Source: Bremia lactucae
Taxonomy: Eukaryota > Oomycota > Peronosporomycetes > Peronosporales > Peronosporaceae
DNA: 64,000 nucleotides
Direction of reading: 5' to 3'
Assembly (NCBI RefSeq): GCF_004359215.1
Contig: NC_090628.1
Location: forward strand, 568,984-632,983
Part shown: positions 11,142 through 22,051 of the stretch, one piece after another
Layout of the letters: each line of letters begins with the position of its first letter
How positions within the stretch are numbered: the stretch's first letter is position 1
Notes under the pieces: model-generated
What the model was told of the DNA's origin: nothing
The model's database searches: none
What the model saw: the letters and a program-made list of their open reading frames with translations, nothing else
Position numbers and translations under genes: made by a program

Positions 11142-11630
11142 TGTAACGGGCACCTTTCATTCACTAGTACTGGTAAGTACTGCTTAGCCTTACACTGATT
11201 ACAGTGTAGGTAAAGTGCCTCGAAACTTCACGTACACACAAAAGTACAAAGGAAAGTTTCTAGGTAGCTAAGGGTCTTAAGCTACCAAAAGGTAATCAAC
11301 GGATTTAGAGTTAGGGGATAGTAAAACTGTATTATTATAACAAGTTTCCTACGTGACGATCTTCTATCTACCACTGAACTTATTATATTAATATCTAAGT
11401 AATTATGGCGCCTCCTTGCGCACCACACAATCGTGTCTTAAAACGATTGGCGGGGTTGATTTAGATTTAAATCAACCAATCAATAGAGCTAATATCTTAT
11501 TGCATTAATAATACCAAATTTGGTATTACTGGGACTATTTAAGTCAAAAATGATACAGATAATAATTTTGCACTTCTTCATTTTTTCCTCTTATAGGAAA
11601 TAATACTTATGTAACGGTACACCCCATTAC
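11142..11630 (-). repeat. Gypsy LTR-B
   Basis: It starts TGTAACGGGCACC and ends GTAACGGTACACCCCATTAC. The body matches 32799-33280 (blocks CACTGATTACA, TAAATCAACC, ATTTCCTCTTATAGG). It is followed on the + strand by a run of ten C's; in the element's minus-strand sense this is a G-rich polypurine tract right before the 3' LTR. LTR-B differs from LTR-A in body but shares the terminal TGTAACG. Confidence 0.8.
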
Positions 11631-11677
11631 CCCCCCCCCGCGATCGCTCCCAGGGCCAACTTAACGATAACGTTGAC

Positions 11678-12870
11678 ATGAGCCAACAGGAGAGGGGCCG
11701 CAATACGTTGCGGTTCGCTCCAGATAAAAGGCCTTGGTCACCCTCTAAGAGAAACCGCATTCGTTGGTCTAGTACGACCGATCAAAATCATATTCTGTTA
11801 TTAGACTCATCCAGGCTCTACAAGCCTGGTGAGGATGAAACGAAATTCTTCATCGATGTCTTTTATCGGCATCGGTAATAAACTTGCAAGCGGGCAAAGG
11901 ATGTCAAACCTTTGTTCCAAGCTTGAACAGCCTAAATACAAAATTTTCAAAACATAGGTCGCAAAGTCTGGCTTGACAAGCTAAAAGCTTTCCGTCGACG
12001 GCTCGAGAAATGGACCGTAGTCGGTGCACGCTATAAGTTGCACCGTTTGTCTCGAGAGGCAGGATTCCTTGCCTGACTCATGCCCATGCTAATTCAAGGG
12101 TGCGGGTCATGCCTTTAAGGAAGCGTATTCCCTCAAAGATCCCATTGGAGGACTCTCATCTCTGACAAGATGCGTCAAGGAGTTGTGAACCTCCAATCCT
12201 TTTACGAGCGCGGGAAGCGAGTGGACCTTTTACCGAGGAGGATGGGTCTCGTCGTATTGCAAGACGAGACCCGGAACGTCCAACATCAGTTGGAGACGAG
12301 GTTGCTAACTATCATGCGAGCGTAAATATCCTCGCCAATGAACAAGATAATTCGTTTGAATCATCTTTGCCTCATGGTGGCTCAAGAAAATTTCAACACG
12401 AAAGTGCTTCTCACCAATTAATCCATCAATGGATGCCGACGGAGAAAAAGCCGGGTTCGCCTCGTTTGACGAGCCCGATTCAACATCGTGATTTGGATCC
12501 CACCCTTTTTTAAGGGAGAATCTTGATCACGAGCGATCCCGTCGTTGCGAGTTAGCGGTGACGGTCGATAATGTTTAATGTGACCAGTTGAAAAGTTGTA
12601 CGCAGATTGCGACTGAACAGTTGGCGAACAAAAGGACACATCAGTCCCGTCAAAACGAGCTGCTGACAGCTCGTAAGAAGATCTCTTTCTTGAAAGAAAG
12701 AGTGGATCGTCTGGTATAAGAGAATCAGACCCTTTTCCGAGACAATACGTCTTTGGCTCGGATCCATCAGGCTTTGGCTGATGCCCTCGACCGTTCCGGT
12801 GTAATTAGGAATCGGAAAGAACCTCGTACGGATGGTACGGGCGGAGACGCCCAAAATACAAGGTAGGATG
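11678..12870 (+). pseudogene. Antisense frame (aORF) of gypsy copy 1
   Basis: This is a set of + strand frames opposite to the gypsy pol. It contains a basic block starting MSQQERGRNTLRFAP and running to ETKFFIDVFYRHR, then a block with KLHRLSREAG, then a coiled-coil-like stretch (heptads with LKERVDRLV near 12690). The same blocks occur at 33425-35090, 39597-41230 and 47835-48830. The N-terminal 0.5 kb found in the 33425 copy is deleted here. The C-terminal half lies antisense to the chromodomain. It is broken by stops. Function unknown; a non-coding shadow of pol remains possible for the C-terminal half but not easily for the part beyond pol. Confidence 0.4.
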
Positions 12871-14160
12871 CGTACGCATACTACGAGGCAGCTCGATTGT
12901 GTATGCATTGCCTTGCCGATGTAATGCACGAAAGGGGCCGATTTATCTGGGTAGTAATTTATTACTGCCTACTTTCGTCACTACGTGCTTTTAAATTTAC
13001 CGTAGACAGTAGGACTAGGTCATTAATTTTAAATGAAAGTATGTTTGCTCTTCCATTTTTGTCAGAGTTCCGTTTCAGTCGGTCCACCGCATCAGCGATT
13101 AAATCCGGTACGAAACGGAACACTGTTTCCCTAGCCAGCAGGAATTCACCTGCTGACTCGGTTTTATTTTTGTATTCAGTGCGAGCGTCTAGCACTGCGG
13201 AAATATTACTCTCTTTATTATTGAGAGTATAGTCATGCCCATTCAAATTGTTGTTTTTGATGCTGAGTGTTTCAGCATCGTTGTCTACTTCAATGTTATA
13301 TAGCTTAACATTGGTAATCTTCGCATTGGCCTTAGGGCTAATGCGTGATGAACAAGAGCTAAAAGGATTTTTGCTCGAGCGAGTTTTTTCTCCCTTAAAT
13401 AAGAATACTTCTCAAACAGGGTAGGTATATGTGGGTGGCGTAAGCCATTCACGAAAAACCGTGTATGCTTTGTAGAAGCATGCACTGAATTGTTGATGGC
13501 AAATTTTACCATCGGCAGGAACTCGCTTCAACTCTTAAAAGTATCTGCGAAGTATCTCTTCGAGAATACGGTTTGCACGCTCCGTCTGACCATCTATTTC
13601 AGGCTGATCGAAGTTGACATTTTTAAATGTGTTCTACGTGATCTGAACACTGTTTGCCAAAATTCCACCGTGGATCTAGGGTCTCGATCTGAGACCAGTT
13701 CACGGGGTAACCTATGGAGTTAGAATATTGTGTCAATAGAGACAAGAGCACAGCCTTTGGCTAACCATCTTTTTAAAACGGTCAACAAAAACAAGAACAC
13801 CATTTCTCTTCTGGGTGTCTTTGGGAATCCGAAGACGACATTCTAGATACGGACTGCCAACACTCTGCCGCAACAGGCAGAGGTTGTAACAGAGCACGAA
13901 TGAAACGCTAGGCTTTACCCGTTGACAAACTTCGCAAGCACGTAATTACTTGCGGACGAACTCATACTGGCGTGACCAGTAGAAGTCGCGACTTATCGGG
14001 AGATAAGTCTTCTCACGTCCACGATGACCACTTATTGGTTCACCGTGGCACTCATACATGATGCGTTATCCCTTATCATCATGGGTAGGGACGACGACAC
14101 GAGGTGGCCGTCAGCAATGGCTGCATTATACATTAAACCACTGCATGTTGTATGTGAATC
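12300..14160 (-). pseudogene. Gypsy integrase/chromodomain relic, copy 1
   Basis: Read on the minus strand, the order is: an H2C2-type zinc-binding region near 14000-14060, integrase core end at 13285-13512 (AINNSVHASTKHT), spacer, C-terminal domain at 12962-13246 (SFKINDLVLLSTVNL), a GPF/Y-like region near 12890, and a chromodomain at 12300-12420 (NYLVHWRGYLRSHDS). The conserved Trp after HDS is a TAG stop. Many frameshifts are present. RT and gag of this copy are not adjacent. Confidence 0.75.
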
Positions 14161-14169
14161 TGTTGTGGA

Positions 14170-14585
14170 TCGATAGAATTTTGACAATCCTTTTGAGGAT
14201 TGTTAAGATAAATATCTCTACAATTCTAACTGAATGACAAATTAAGTAAAACTCTCTGGTAGCTTCGCCTGATCTGTAAATTGATGCTGCCTCAAGCTTT
14301 TCTAACCGTAGAAAAAGTCAGTCTGACGACACATTAGGAAAGAAGATTTGCGGGTACAGTAAGTAGCATTTTGAATAACAGAGTTAAGACTCGAATGACG
14401 TGCTGCTTATCGAAGTGGTCAAGATCGAGCAGTTTGTCACGCATCTCAAAGAGCCCGACGCAAATTCCGGCTCGGGACATTAGTCAATGATCAGTATGTT
14501 GTTTTATTCGGCTAGTACGATATTCAGCTTGTACAAAGCTTCCACAAGCACCTTGTCGCTGTTTTGCTGCAATGCGAATCGCACT
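14170..14585. other. No gene recognised
   Basis: This stretch lies between the end of the gypsy relic and the ORF at 14586. There is no ORF above background and no recognisable repeat. Confidence 0.4.
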
Positions 14586-14963
14586 TTAACCAACAGATCC
14601 TAAAGTCTTGTGCATGGGAACGCACTGCATGGTGACCTTGTTCAGTGTGCCAAGACCGCACTTTACCAGTTTTAAAGAGCTTAATCTTTGCGGAGCACGA
14701 AGTGTGGTCTGACCTTTAGCAGGAGCCACAATCTCCATTTCGACGATCTGGTCGTAAAACAAATGGGCGCAATTCCTGCGCCCGTGCCAGGCTAGACAGA
14801 TATTAATCACCTGCACCTGCTGGTCACAGACGATTAAAGCCACATTCTGCATGGTCATACCGTACGTGCGTAACTTCTCCAGTAGCTCCCCGGTCTCTAC
14901 GTAACGGGAGCTTTTCCAAATCGACGTCGAGAACATATGTTGCAGTGCCCGCGTCACAAGCAC
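14586..14963 (-). pseudogene. Possible orotate phosphoribosyltransferase relic
   Basis: The 125-residue minus frame contains YVETGELLEKLRTYGMTMQN followed by VALIVCDQQVQV and LAWHG. This resembles the PRPP-binding end of orotate phosphoribosyltransferase, where V-E-D-x-x-T-T-G-x-S is followed by a G-[LM]-x-V segment and a D-R-x-Q-G-G motif. Here the loop is one residue short and the D-R-x-Q-G-G motif is degraded to CDQQVQ, so it could not be a normal enzyme. No upstream half is visible in any frame to 15700. The identification rests on one segment of about 40 residues and is tentative. Confidence 0.3.
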
Positions 14964-16430
14964 CCGTGAGATTTTACATACCCGTAAAGAAACTTAGGCC
15001 GTTAGGCGATAGTCCCGCACCCATGCATGGTAGCTTCTCTTTTTGGCTTGGGAAGTCTTAGGCCCTTGCACTTTATCCACCATATCGGGCACGAAGAACC
15101 ACAGTACGGATCAGTGATATTTTGGCTTCGATACTTGCTCTCCATGGGAGGGAGCTGCATCTATGCCCACCCTGCTGGCTGCAGAAGAGCAGATTATAAC
15201 GCAAATTTATGCACAACATGCGACTGCTAGTCCCGCATAGTACCCGTTATTTGTTCTTTGAAGTCGTGATTCTCAGCATCGCAATCTATTACGAACGAAG
15301 CCAGTTCGCTGGGTACTTGCTGAATACACCGGTACGTTTTTGCTCATTTCAAGCTAATGAGGAGATCATTCAGTTCCGAATGAATTTAAAGGTGCTGGAT
15401 GAATTGCGCATTATGTAAAGTTCTAGCTCTTTTCAGCTCAACATCTGAACCGAGTAGACCAATTTATTGGCGCAACCCACGGCGGTATTCAATTATTGAC
15501 ATATATTGTACTAGAAATGTCTGCAAATGCTTCTACTTTTCTGGCATCACTGATTGCTTTAAAGGTTATTCCTTGCGTTGTTCAGTTTATCGCACAAACG
15601 TTGTTGCTACGGCATTGCTAGAGCCACACCGTTTGCCACAATTTACAGTACATGTACGACGCAAGTTTGTTTCGTGCAGGTCACGCAAGTAACTGGCTGT
15701 TTTTGGCGTACCTCGACTAATCTTCCAATATAGCCCGAATTGCAATAGGACCCTTTCCCATTACAAAACTTCAAAAAAGTTTGCCATCTTTTCCTGAGTT
15801 AACAAAAACACGATTTGTTTAGTAACCTTTACGGAGCACAGTGTACATGGATTACACGTATATTTCGGTGCAAACAATACGAGGGATTATAGAACTTTCA
15901 ATTTCAAAAGCAGAAACAAAAATTTTGAGTTCTGTCTGATCGTGACAAGGCAGCAAAAGGAGCCTGGACACAACGCTTACAAGCATTCATTTTTGTTCGG
16001 TTGTGACTACCCAAAGACCCGCGATCAGGGACAACAATACGGTTTGTTGCAAATCGCATTATCATATACATACCAGAACCAAAGCCCTTTTTCGAGTCTG
16101 TAAGTCGAAAGTCTTATTGAAACCTGTTCATTGTCTCGGTGTATCTTATATTCAACAATCCAACTATGCAGAACCCACCCAGATTGTGTAGCCCCAATTC
16201 TCACTCAATAGTCGCTTTTGTCACGACCAATCGATTGTTAGCGCCTAAGAAACCACTCCACTCTACAGAAAGACTAGCTGCAAAAACAAAGCGCTATCCA
16301 TGCCACTGAGTACAGTACGAAGCGTCTTGTTTATTGGCTGTGTCTGTCCGCCATGAAGTCAGTCGTACTAGAAAATTATTGTAAATCTTTGATTATCAGT
16401 CTTGACGGTATTCGTCTCACCTTTCGTTGA
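14964..16430. other. No gene recognised; upstream region of the START-FYVE-GAF gene
   Basis: Small ORFs exist on both strands (for example 15399-15692 +) but none shows family motifs or unusual length. No repeat shared with the rest of the window was seen. The last few hundred bases must include the promoter of the gene starting at 16431/16548. Confidence 0.4.
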
Positions 16431-18746
16431 ATGCCTAATATATATATTTTGAACGAAAGGATACCGTCGATCCTCCAAGCCACTAACGAATACATTTCCA
16501 AATTTCCTCGGTCGTGCACTAGTGATACTCAAAGCACTATGCAGACCATGCGCTTTCACCTAAACAAACGCGTTGGACGCTCAACCCCTTTTAACGCGAC
16601 TACGGCGTCCGATCCGAGTTTATGGAACGATGGAGAACCCCCTGCACCCCCGCTCTCGCTTTCAATTGCTCTACGCGACTTGATGGCCGATGCGGAAGCC
16701 CAACATGACGGCGTCGACTTTGCCAACTTTATTAATTTCGCCGAATTGCCGCAATTGCCATTTTTTCGACCAAACCACATGAATTGGAAACGCGTTGAAA
16801 GATCGTCAGCGTTTACATTGCTAAAACGAAAAGACGAAGTGCTCGCTCAAGCACGACTTGATGCCACGATTGAAGAAGTGGCAAGCGTCTTGGGAGCAAC
16901 CACGGATCAGCTACACGCTGCGACGATGGAAGGGCTTTATGACAATTCGTTCATTGCTGGTTCCGTCGCGTACGTTGAACGTCCCCACGAGTACGAAAAC
17001 GATCGCGCGCTTCAACATGTGGCCGTCAAGACGTCTAACTTTGTGCATTCCAACATTCTTGGAAAGAATGAGCAATGGTGCTTTGGAGAAGTGCTTCGTA
17101 GTAAACCCGAAGGGGACAGCTTTACCATTACACAGATCTCTCTTGATGCCCACCAGTCGCAATCGCTCCCAGCTCGTCTAGCGTTAAAAGACAGCAAACG
17201 TCGCGTCGCACAGCTTCGAAACGTCAGCACCGCGTATTTAGTCGAGCGAACGGCTGGGAGCCGAAAGCTGCGTATCACGTTTCATGCGTTGCACAAACCG
17301 GACGATTCTTTAAACATTGACGATGACAATGCCCCCATCATGGCTCGCAGAGCCGTTCGAACTCGACTCGTACGTCTTGCTCGTGGCACTTCGGAACTCT
17401 CCCCTGTGGTTCGTCGTCGTCGCTTTGGCGTGCAAGTCTTTGCCGACCACTCAGCTTTTCATGTTCGGAATCCACGATGTATCTGTTGTACGCGAAAATT
17501 CCAGCATATTATCAACCTCATTCCACGATCGCGGTGCTACTTGTGTGGATACTATGTCTGTACGTCCTGTACGTCGACAGAAAAGATGGAGACGTATACG
17601 GGTCAAGTCGCTTCGATCTTGGTCTGCGTTCGCTGTGTGAAGAGTGTCATTGCTTGCAATTATGACCACATGCTTTCCGTGAGACCAGGACCCGAGCGTG
17701 TGCTTCCAGACGAACTGTCGTCCCCTCACTCTGTGAGCACAGCCGATACGTCGAGTACTGCAGCGTCGGATTTTTCAGGATATTCGGAATCGCCCTCGAG
17801 CGAGAAATTGGGGGATTTATTGACTCAAGTCGTCAGTGACGACTCGGACCAAGTTACCCAGGGACAGCGTCGTGCTGCGTTTATGGTGTTGGAACAACTC
17901 TTGCTGATTGATCAAGAAGAGGCCCAGTCTCAAGCTGATAAGAACGCACAACTCCTTCATTCGACGAATGACCAATATCAATCAACTGAAGCGGCCAAAC
18001 GGGCATTGAATGTCAACAATTGTCCGAAAGATCTAGATGCTTGTCAATTTGCTAGTGCGAATGCACGACCGTATCCGATGATGGCCGCTGTCGTTCCAAA
18101 CGAAAACGAACCGGCACAAGAAGGATCGGTTGTATATCCGATTCCAGCGAACGAAAATGAACGACTCGCTGCGATTGAACACTTTCATCTTCATGACATT
18201 GCCAATGTGCCAGAGCTCAATGTCATTTGTTCGCTCGCCGCAGCAGAAATGGGCTGTCCGCATAGTGTCGTAACGTTGGTGGAACAAGAAGTTGTGACGC
18301 TTTTAGCGACGAATGCGCCACACTATTGGGACATTGGAAGTGGGAATCCACGGGAACAAACGTTTTGTCAGCATTTCGTTATGGACGACAAACCGTTGCT
18401 TGTTCGCCACGCGGAAGCAGATATGCGCTTTTACCATATTGCACCCGTGACAATGCGTAGCCTACGCTTTTACTCTGGTTTTCCATTGTCCGTACCGTGT
18501 GTATCGAAGAAGTCTGGAAAAGCTGAAAAAGTCGTGGTAGGTGCACTTTGTTGCCTCGATGAGAAGCCTCACGAAATGACGCGGGCACAATACTGGCGAC
18601 TGATGAAGCTTGCAGATGCCGCATCCAGTATCTTAGAAAAGACGGCAAGAGAGTATATGGCGGATCCTGAGAATCATTTTCTTCGGCAAAGAATGGCTGA
18701 GATTCAATCTTACAAAGGCGCAAGACCGCCGACAGTGACTTGCTAA
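16431..18746 (+). CDS. START-like/FYVE/GAF domain protein
   Basis: A single uninterrupted frame of 771 codons. Residues about 90-330 fit the START-like N-terminal domain seen in oomycete FYVE proteins. A zinc finger follows with four C-x2-C pairs: C350/C353, C369/C372, C377/C380 and C399/C402. The usual FYVE signature R-(R/K)-H-H-C-R before the third pair is absent (GYYVCTSC), so PI3P binding is doubtful. A Ser-rich linker (430-460) leads to a GAF domain at about 575-740 (NVICSLAAAE, GNPREQTFCQHFV, VVVGALCCLD). The probable start is Met37 or Met40 (16539/16548), because residues 1-36 look like translated leader. No signal peptide. The C-terminal 320 residues are duplicated in the gene at 20840. 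Probable cytosolic lipid- or small-molecule-sensing regulator; substrate unknown. Confidence 0.85.
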   Translation: MPNIYILNERIPSILQATNEYISKFPRSCTSDTQSTMQTMRFHLNKRVGRSTPFNATTASDPSLWNDGEPPAPPLSLSIALRDLMADAEAQHDGVDFANFINFAELPQLPFFRPNHMNWKRVERSSAFTLLKRKDEVLAQARLDATIEEVASVLGATTDQLHAATMEGLYDNSFIAGSVAYVERPHEYENDRALQHVAVKTSNFVHSNILGKNEQWCFGEVLRSKPEGDSFTITQISLDAHQSQSLPARLALKDSKRRVAQLRNVSTAYLVERTAGSRKLRITFHALHKPDDSLNIDDDNAPIMARRAVRTRLVRLARGTSELSPVVRRRRFGVQVFADHSAFHVRNPRCICCTRKFQHIINLIPRSRCYLCGYYVCTSCTSTEKMETYTGQVASILVCVRCVKSVIACNYDHMLSVRPGPERVLPDELSSPHSVSTADTSSTAASDFSGYSESPSSEKLGDLLTQVVSDDSDQVTQGQRRAAFMVLEQLLLIDQEEAQSQADKNAQLLHSTNDQYQSTEAAKRALNVNNCPKDLDACQFASANARPYPMMAAVVPNENEPAQEGSVVYPIPANENERLAAIEHFHLHDIANVPELNVICSLAAAEMGCPHSVVTLVEQEVVTLLATNAPHYWDIGSGNPREQTFCQHFVMDDKPLLVRHAEADMRFYHIAPVTMRSLRFYSGFPLSVPCVSKKSGKAEKVVVGALCCLDEKPHEMTRAQYWRLMKLADAASSILEKTAREYMADPENHFLRQRMAEIQSYKGARPPTVTC

Positions 18747-20839
18747 GTGACACATTTCAAGTCATAAACTGCGAGACGAATACGGGCGTACTGCAGCCTA
18801 CGGATTGCGTTACTGGTGGGGAAGCAACTACCATGCAAACGTATTAACAAATGACTCGAGTAAGTTCCGTGTGTTTTTCATTAATGTCCCAAGGATTGCC
18901 AATAAATATACAACATTGCGTTATTAAAAAAGCTTGTAGCCTGAAGCTTATAATTGGTCCAACGTATTTTAAGCCAAACGAAATACTGAGTGAAAGTTGC
19001 AACAAATTATATGCCGATCAAGAGGCTGTCGTAGTCGAATGCCTTGCTGCTCTTGAAGAGTGCACTAATATACTGCGATGTCAATCTTGCCTTAGCTCAT
19101 TAAAACATCATTTGATATGGTTATGCAGTATTTTGTTATTGAACAAGTAAAAAGCTGTCCTGAAGCTCCTGCGTGTCTACGTTTATCTTCAAGAGAAAAA
19201 ACATTCCTTTTAACTTACTTCATGAGCACGCAATTCAAGAGTTTACGCGAGAATAATTTTTAGCTGCAAATACAACGTTAAACAAATCTTACGGACTTTC
19301 GATAGGCCGAGTGGTTAAGCACTGGAACTGGGACCGGGAAGTACGTGGGTACGATAGCACATCGCCGGAGATAGACTAATAAGCAGACGAGCAACCATCC
19401 AAAGGATGGCCGCCCTGCCAACCGGAACCAAAGGTGCGTGATAGTTGGGCGCCTGTAGCCGTCATTTCCCATAGTGGATAGAGGGGTACGGGGTTCCAAT
19501 AAGGAAACTGGGTCATAATTGAGTCTCTCTTACAGCTCGTCGGAAACTTGACAAAGTCGCTGTCTTCCACATAGCGATACAGGTCTAGAAAGCTTAAAAT
19601 CAAGCCGATGTCAACTGTTTTCCTTACATCGTCGTTAATGATAAAAAATAGCGTTTGTATTTAGCGGTTTCGTATCCCCACAGATCGTAGCATCGCCTTA
19701 CCGCCCATTCGATGCTATTTTCATAAACAAAAGGTCGAACGATATGCTATTCCTTTCAAAAGGCACTTTTTTAATTTTCGAGTCTGCAATGTGATTGGTA
19801 CAAGAAATCATAGCTACTGTAATCGTTGAGGGCAGTCAACACGTTGGATGGGGCATCGCGTTCTCAGAAATAGCTGACTGGATAGACTTGCACATTCATC
19901 AGTTTCTGCATGTCAGGTTCAAGATGGGTTATTAACTGACCCAAACCTCGACAACCTGTAAAGGTCCACAATGTCCAAGTCATCGCTTATTTTTTATTAA
20001 ATCTGAAACTTTAGTTAACAATTATGGTCAAAGCCTTTCGTGCCCGGTTGTGGCATATCTCTCTCATGTTGAGATCATTGCGATCTTCTCCGACAATACA
20101 TTGTTCACATGAGAAAAAGTTTGAGACAATCTAGCGTCACAATGTATGGCATTTAATGCCATGTGCATTGGATTGATCTTTAAAGCGCACAGCAGACGTC
20201 ATAAAATGTGTAAATGATTTCAAGAGTACGCCACGTCAATTTCTGATATTATTATTACTTTCGTGGTCGTCTATACAGCGTAATAAGTCTCAGACCTCCC
20301 TCAGCTGCTACATGTACAGCCAAGCCATGGTACAAAAAGGCGTACATTGTACAAATCATGCTTAACGCTGCCTCGTCTAGGTATCCTCTTTTTTCTGCAT
20401 CGAATTAGCTTAGCTCTGAATATAGGTAGCAATGCCTATGTTGCCGCGTATCAGATAGACAGCGCGTCGAACTTCCTCTTTGACAAATGCAGATGCCATC
20501 GATATCCAGACCAACCTGACCTTTTGCCAAATAATCTGCTTGCTTGCTCAGCCATTTATAAACTCAACCTTACAAAATTTATCGCGCCGAGCAAGATTAT
20601 AGTTGGGTGATGAAAATTACAGCTTTAGCGTCTCTTAAAAATGATAGCACTAAGCGTCTGTAGGACTTCCATGCCCTTCGGGTTCTCGCCAGAGGATTAC
20701 ACGCTTATTTCTGGACACGAAGATTCTTCATTTCGGTGGATTTTGCCCTCAGATCAGTCACCTAAGTTCTGATAAAAACACTTGCTACGCCTGCAGTTCT
20801 TTTTCAACATCATTAACAAACTCTCTAACAAACACGAAG
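18747..20839. other. Intergenic region with one SINE
   Basis: Apart from the SINE at 19301-19575 no gene is supported. Short ORFs at 18851-19150 and 20347-20610 have no recognisable motifs. A TTCATTTCGG sequence at about 20726 resembles the oomycete initiator (TCATTYY) and lies about 110 bp before the next ATG. Confidence 0.4.
19301..19575 (+). repeat. tRNA-derived SINE
   Basis: It begins like a tRNA: an A-box-type segment TAGGCCGAGTGG at 19303-19314 and a B-box-like segment GTGGGTACGATAGC at 19345-19358, with normal A-to-B spacing. The B box has the expected GGTTCGA altered to GGTACGA. No acceptor stem closes around it. Sequence unrelated to tRNA continues for about 200 bp, as expected for the body of a SINE. 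The 3' end is not sharply defined. Confidence 0.55.
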
Positions 20840-21757
20840 ATGGCAATTGAAAGCGACAATCAGGACAAAAATGTAGCAGCCCATGATCGCATGCTTCCAG
20901 TGACGCCGGTAGCAGTACCTGACGTCTCGGAATCTGAAGATTCGCCATCTAGCAAAATGCTCGGTGAATTCCTTACTCATGACGGATCCGATTTAGCCAC
21001 TCAGAACCAACGTCGCGCGGCAAATCAAGTCCTCGAACACCTTCTCGTCGTTGATCAAGATCAGACTCAGGACAAAAAACTCGGGCCCATTGAAGCTGCC
21101 AAACGAGCTTTTGATGTATCAAAATGCCCAACGCATGTCGAGGCTTGTGAATTCGCAGGCACTGATTATCACTCAAGCGAGACTGAAAAGGAACCATCTA
21201 CGTTTCCTATTCCGGCTAATGAGGAAGCCCGCGTCGCTGCAATTGAGCACTTGTCCCTTCACGACGTTGTCAATGTTCCGGAACTGAACGTCATTTGCTC
21301 GCTTGCTGCAGCAGAAGTTAATTGTCCTCATGGCATCGTCACGCTTGTCGAGCGCGATATTGTGACGATTGCAGCGGCCAATGATTCCAAATTTTGGACT
21401 ATTGGCAGTGGCAATCCACGAGCGCAAACGTTTTGCCAGCATTTTGTCATGGATGACAAGCCATTGCTCGTCCATCATGCTGAAGCGGACAAACGATTCG
21501 GCCACATTGCCCCCGTGAAGATGCTAAGTCTGCAGTTCTACACGGGCTTTCCCATCACTGTCTCCTGCACGTCAAAACCTACTGGACAGTCTGAGAAGGT
21601 AATCGTTGGTGCACTTTGCTGTCTTGATGTCAATCCTCACGACATGACGCGATCGCAGTACTGGCGATTGAAAAGGCTTGCCGATGCAGCATCAAGTATT
21701 CTAGAAAAGTCTGCGAATGAGTACATCGCCAACAATGGAGCCACGTCAACGACTTAA
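20840..21757 (+). CDS. GAF domain protein, paralogue of the 16431 gene
   Basis: A 305-residue frame, collinear with residues about 440-745 of the upstream gene: a Ser/Asp-rich segment (SESEDSPSSKMLGEFL), the QRRAANQVLEHLL helix, PIEAAKRAFDVSKCP, then the GAF domain (NVICSLAAAE, GNPRAQTFCQHFVMDDKPLL, VIVGALCCLD, MTRSQYWRL). The START-like and FYVE parts are missing, and the ATG is preceded by a plausible leader, so this looks like an intact short gene from a partial tandem duplication. Identity within the GAF domain is high, which suggests purifying selection or a fairly recent copy. It may act on the same ligand without membrane targeting; that is inference. Confidence 0.85.
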   Translation: MAIESDNQDKNVAAHDRMLPVTPVAVPDVSESEDSPSSKMLGEFLTHDGSDLATQNQRRAANQVLEHLLVVDQDQTQDKKLGPIEAAKRAFDVSKCPTHVEACEFAGTDYHSSETEKEPSTFPIPANEEARVAAIEHLSLHDVVNVPELNVICSLAAAEVNCPHGIVTLVERDIVTIAAANDSKFWTIGSGNPRAQTFCQHFVMDDKPLLVHHAEADKRFGHIAPVKMLSLQFYTGFPITVSCTSKPTGQSEKVIVGALCCLDVNPHDMTRSQYWRLKRLADAASSILEKSANEYIANNGATSTT

Positions 21758-21927
21758 GAACGTGAAATGGTCGCCTACGTCGTTTTTAAAGCTCTAAAAG
21801 GGTAGTTACAATCAAGTGTACCAATTGACAGACCGCTAGGTTCCTTCATCAAATGACTTAAAAATCAAAGGTTGTCTTAACATTGAAAAGCAAACTCGCA
21901 GTTGTTTAATTTTTTTAGCATTATTTG

Positions 21928-21956
21928 GCAACTTCATTTTTAATTTTGCGGACTGG
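21928..21956 (+). promoter_or_regulatory. Candidate oomycete initiator of the HMBS gene
   Basis: The sequence CAACTTCATTTTTAATTTTG matches the oomycete initiator pattern TCATTYY with a T-rich flank. It lies about 100-120 bp before the HMBS start codon, a normal position. Called by pattern only. Confidence 0.35.
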
Positions 21957-22051
21957 CGAAACTAAAGTTGTTTTTATAAAATCTATCGACGTACATTTCG
22001 ATATTTAATGAATTTCTGATCCAGGTCGTAATTGACAGACTTGATTTAGCC

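Noticed and set aside
11631..11640. C run at 11631 as a sequencing artefact
   Set aside because: It lies exactly at the LTR-B end where the polypurine tract is expected in the minus sense, so it is plausibly real, though its length may be inaccurate.
16003..16191. 62-residue + ORF as a separate upstream gene
   Set aside because: No motifs, near-random composition, and too short to stand alone.
18379..18753. 124-residue minus ORF
   Set aside because: Antisense shadow of the GAF domain of the 16431 gene.
19301..19375. A functional tRNA gene
   Set aside because: A- and B-box-like segments are present, but the B box is altered and no acceptor or anticodon stem can be closed; a SINE fits better.
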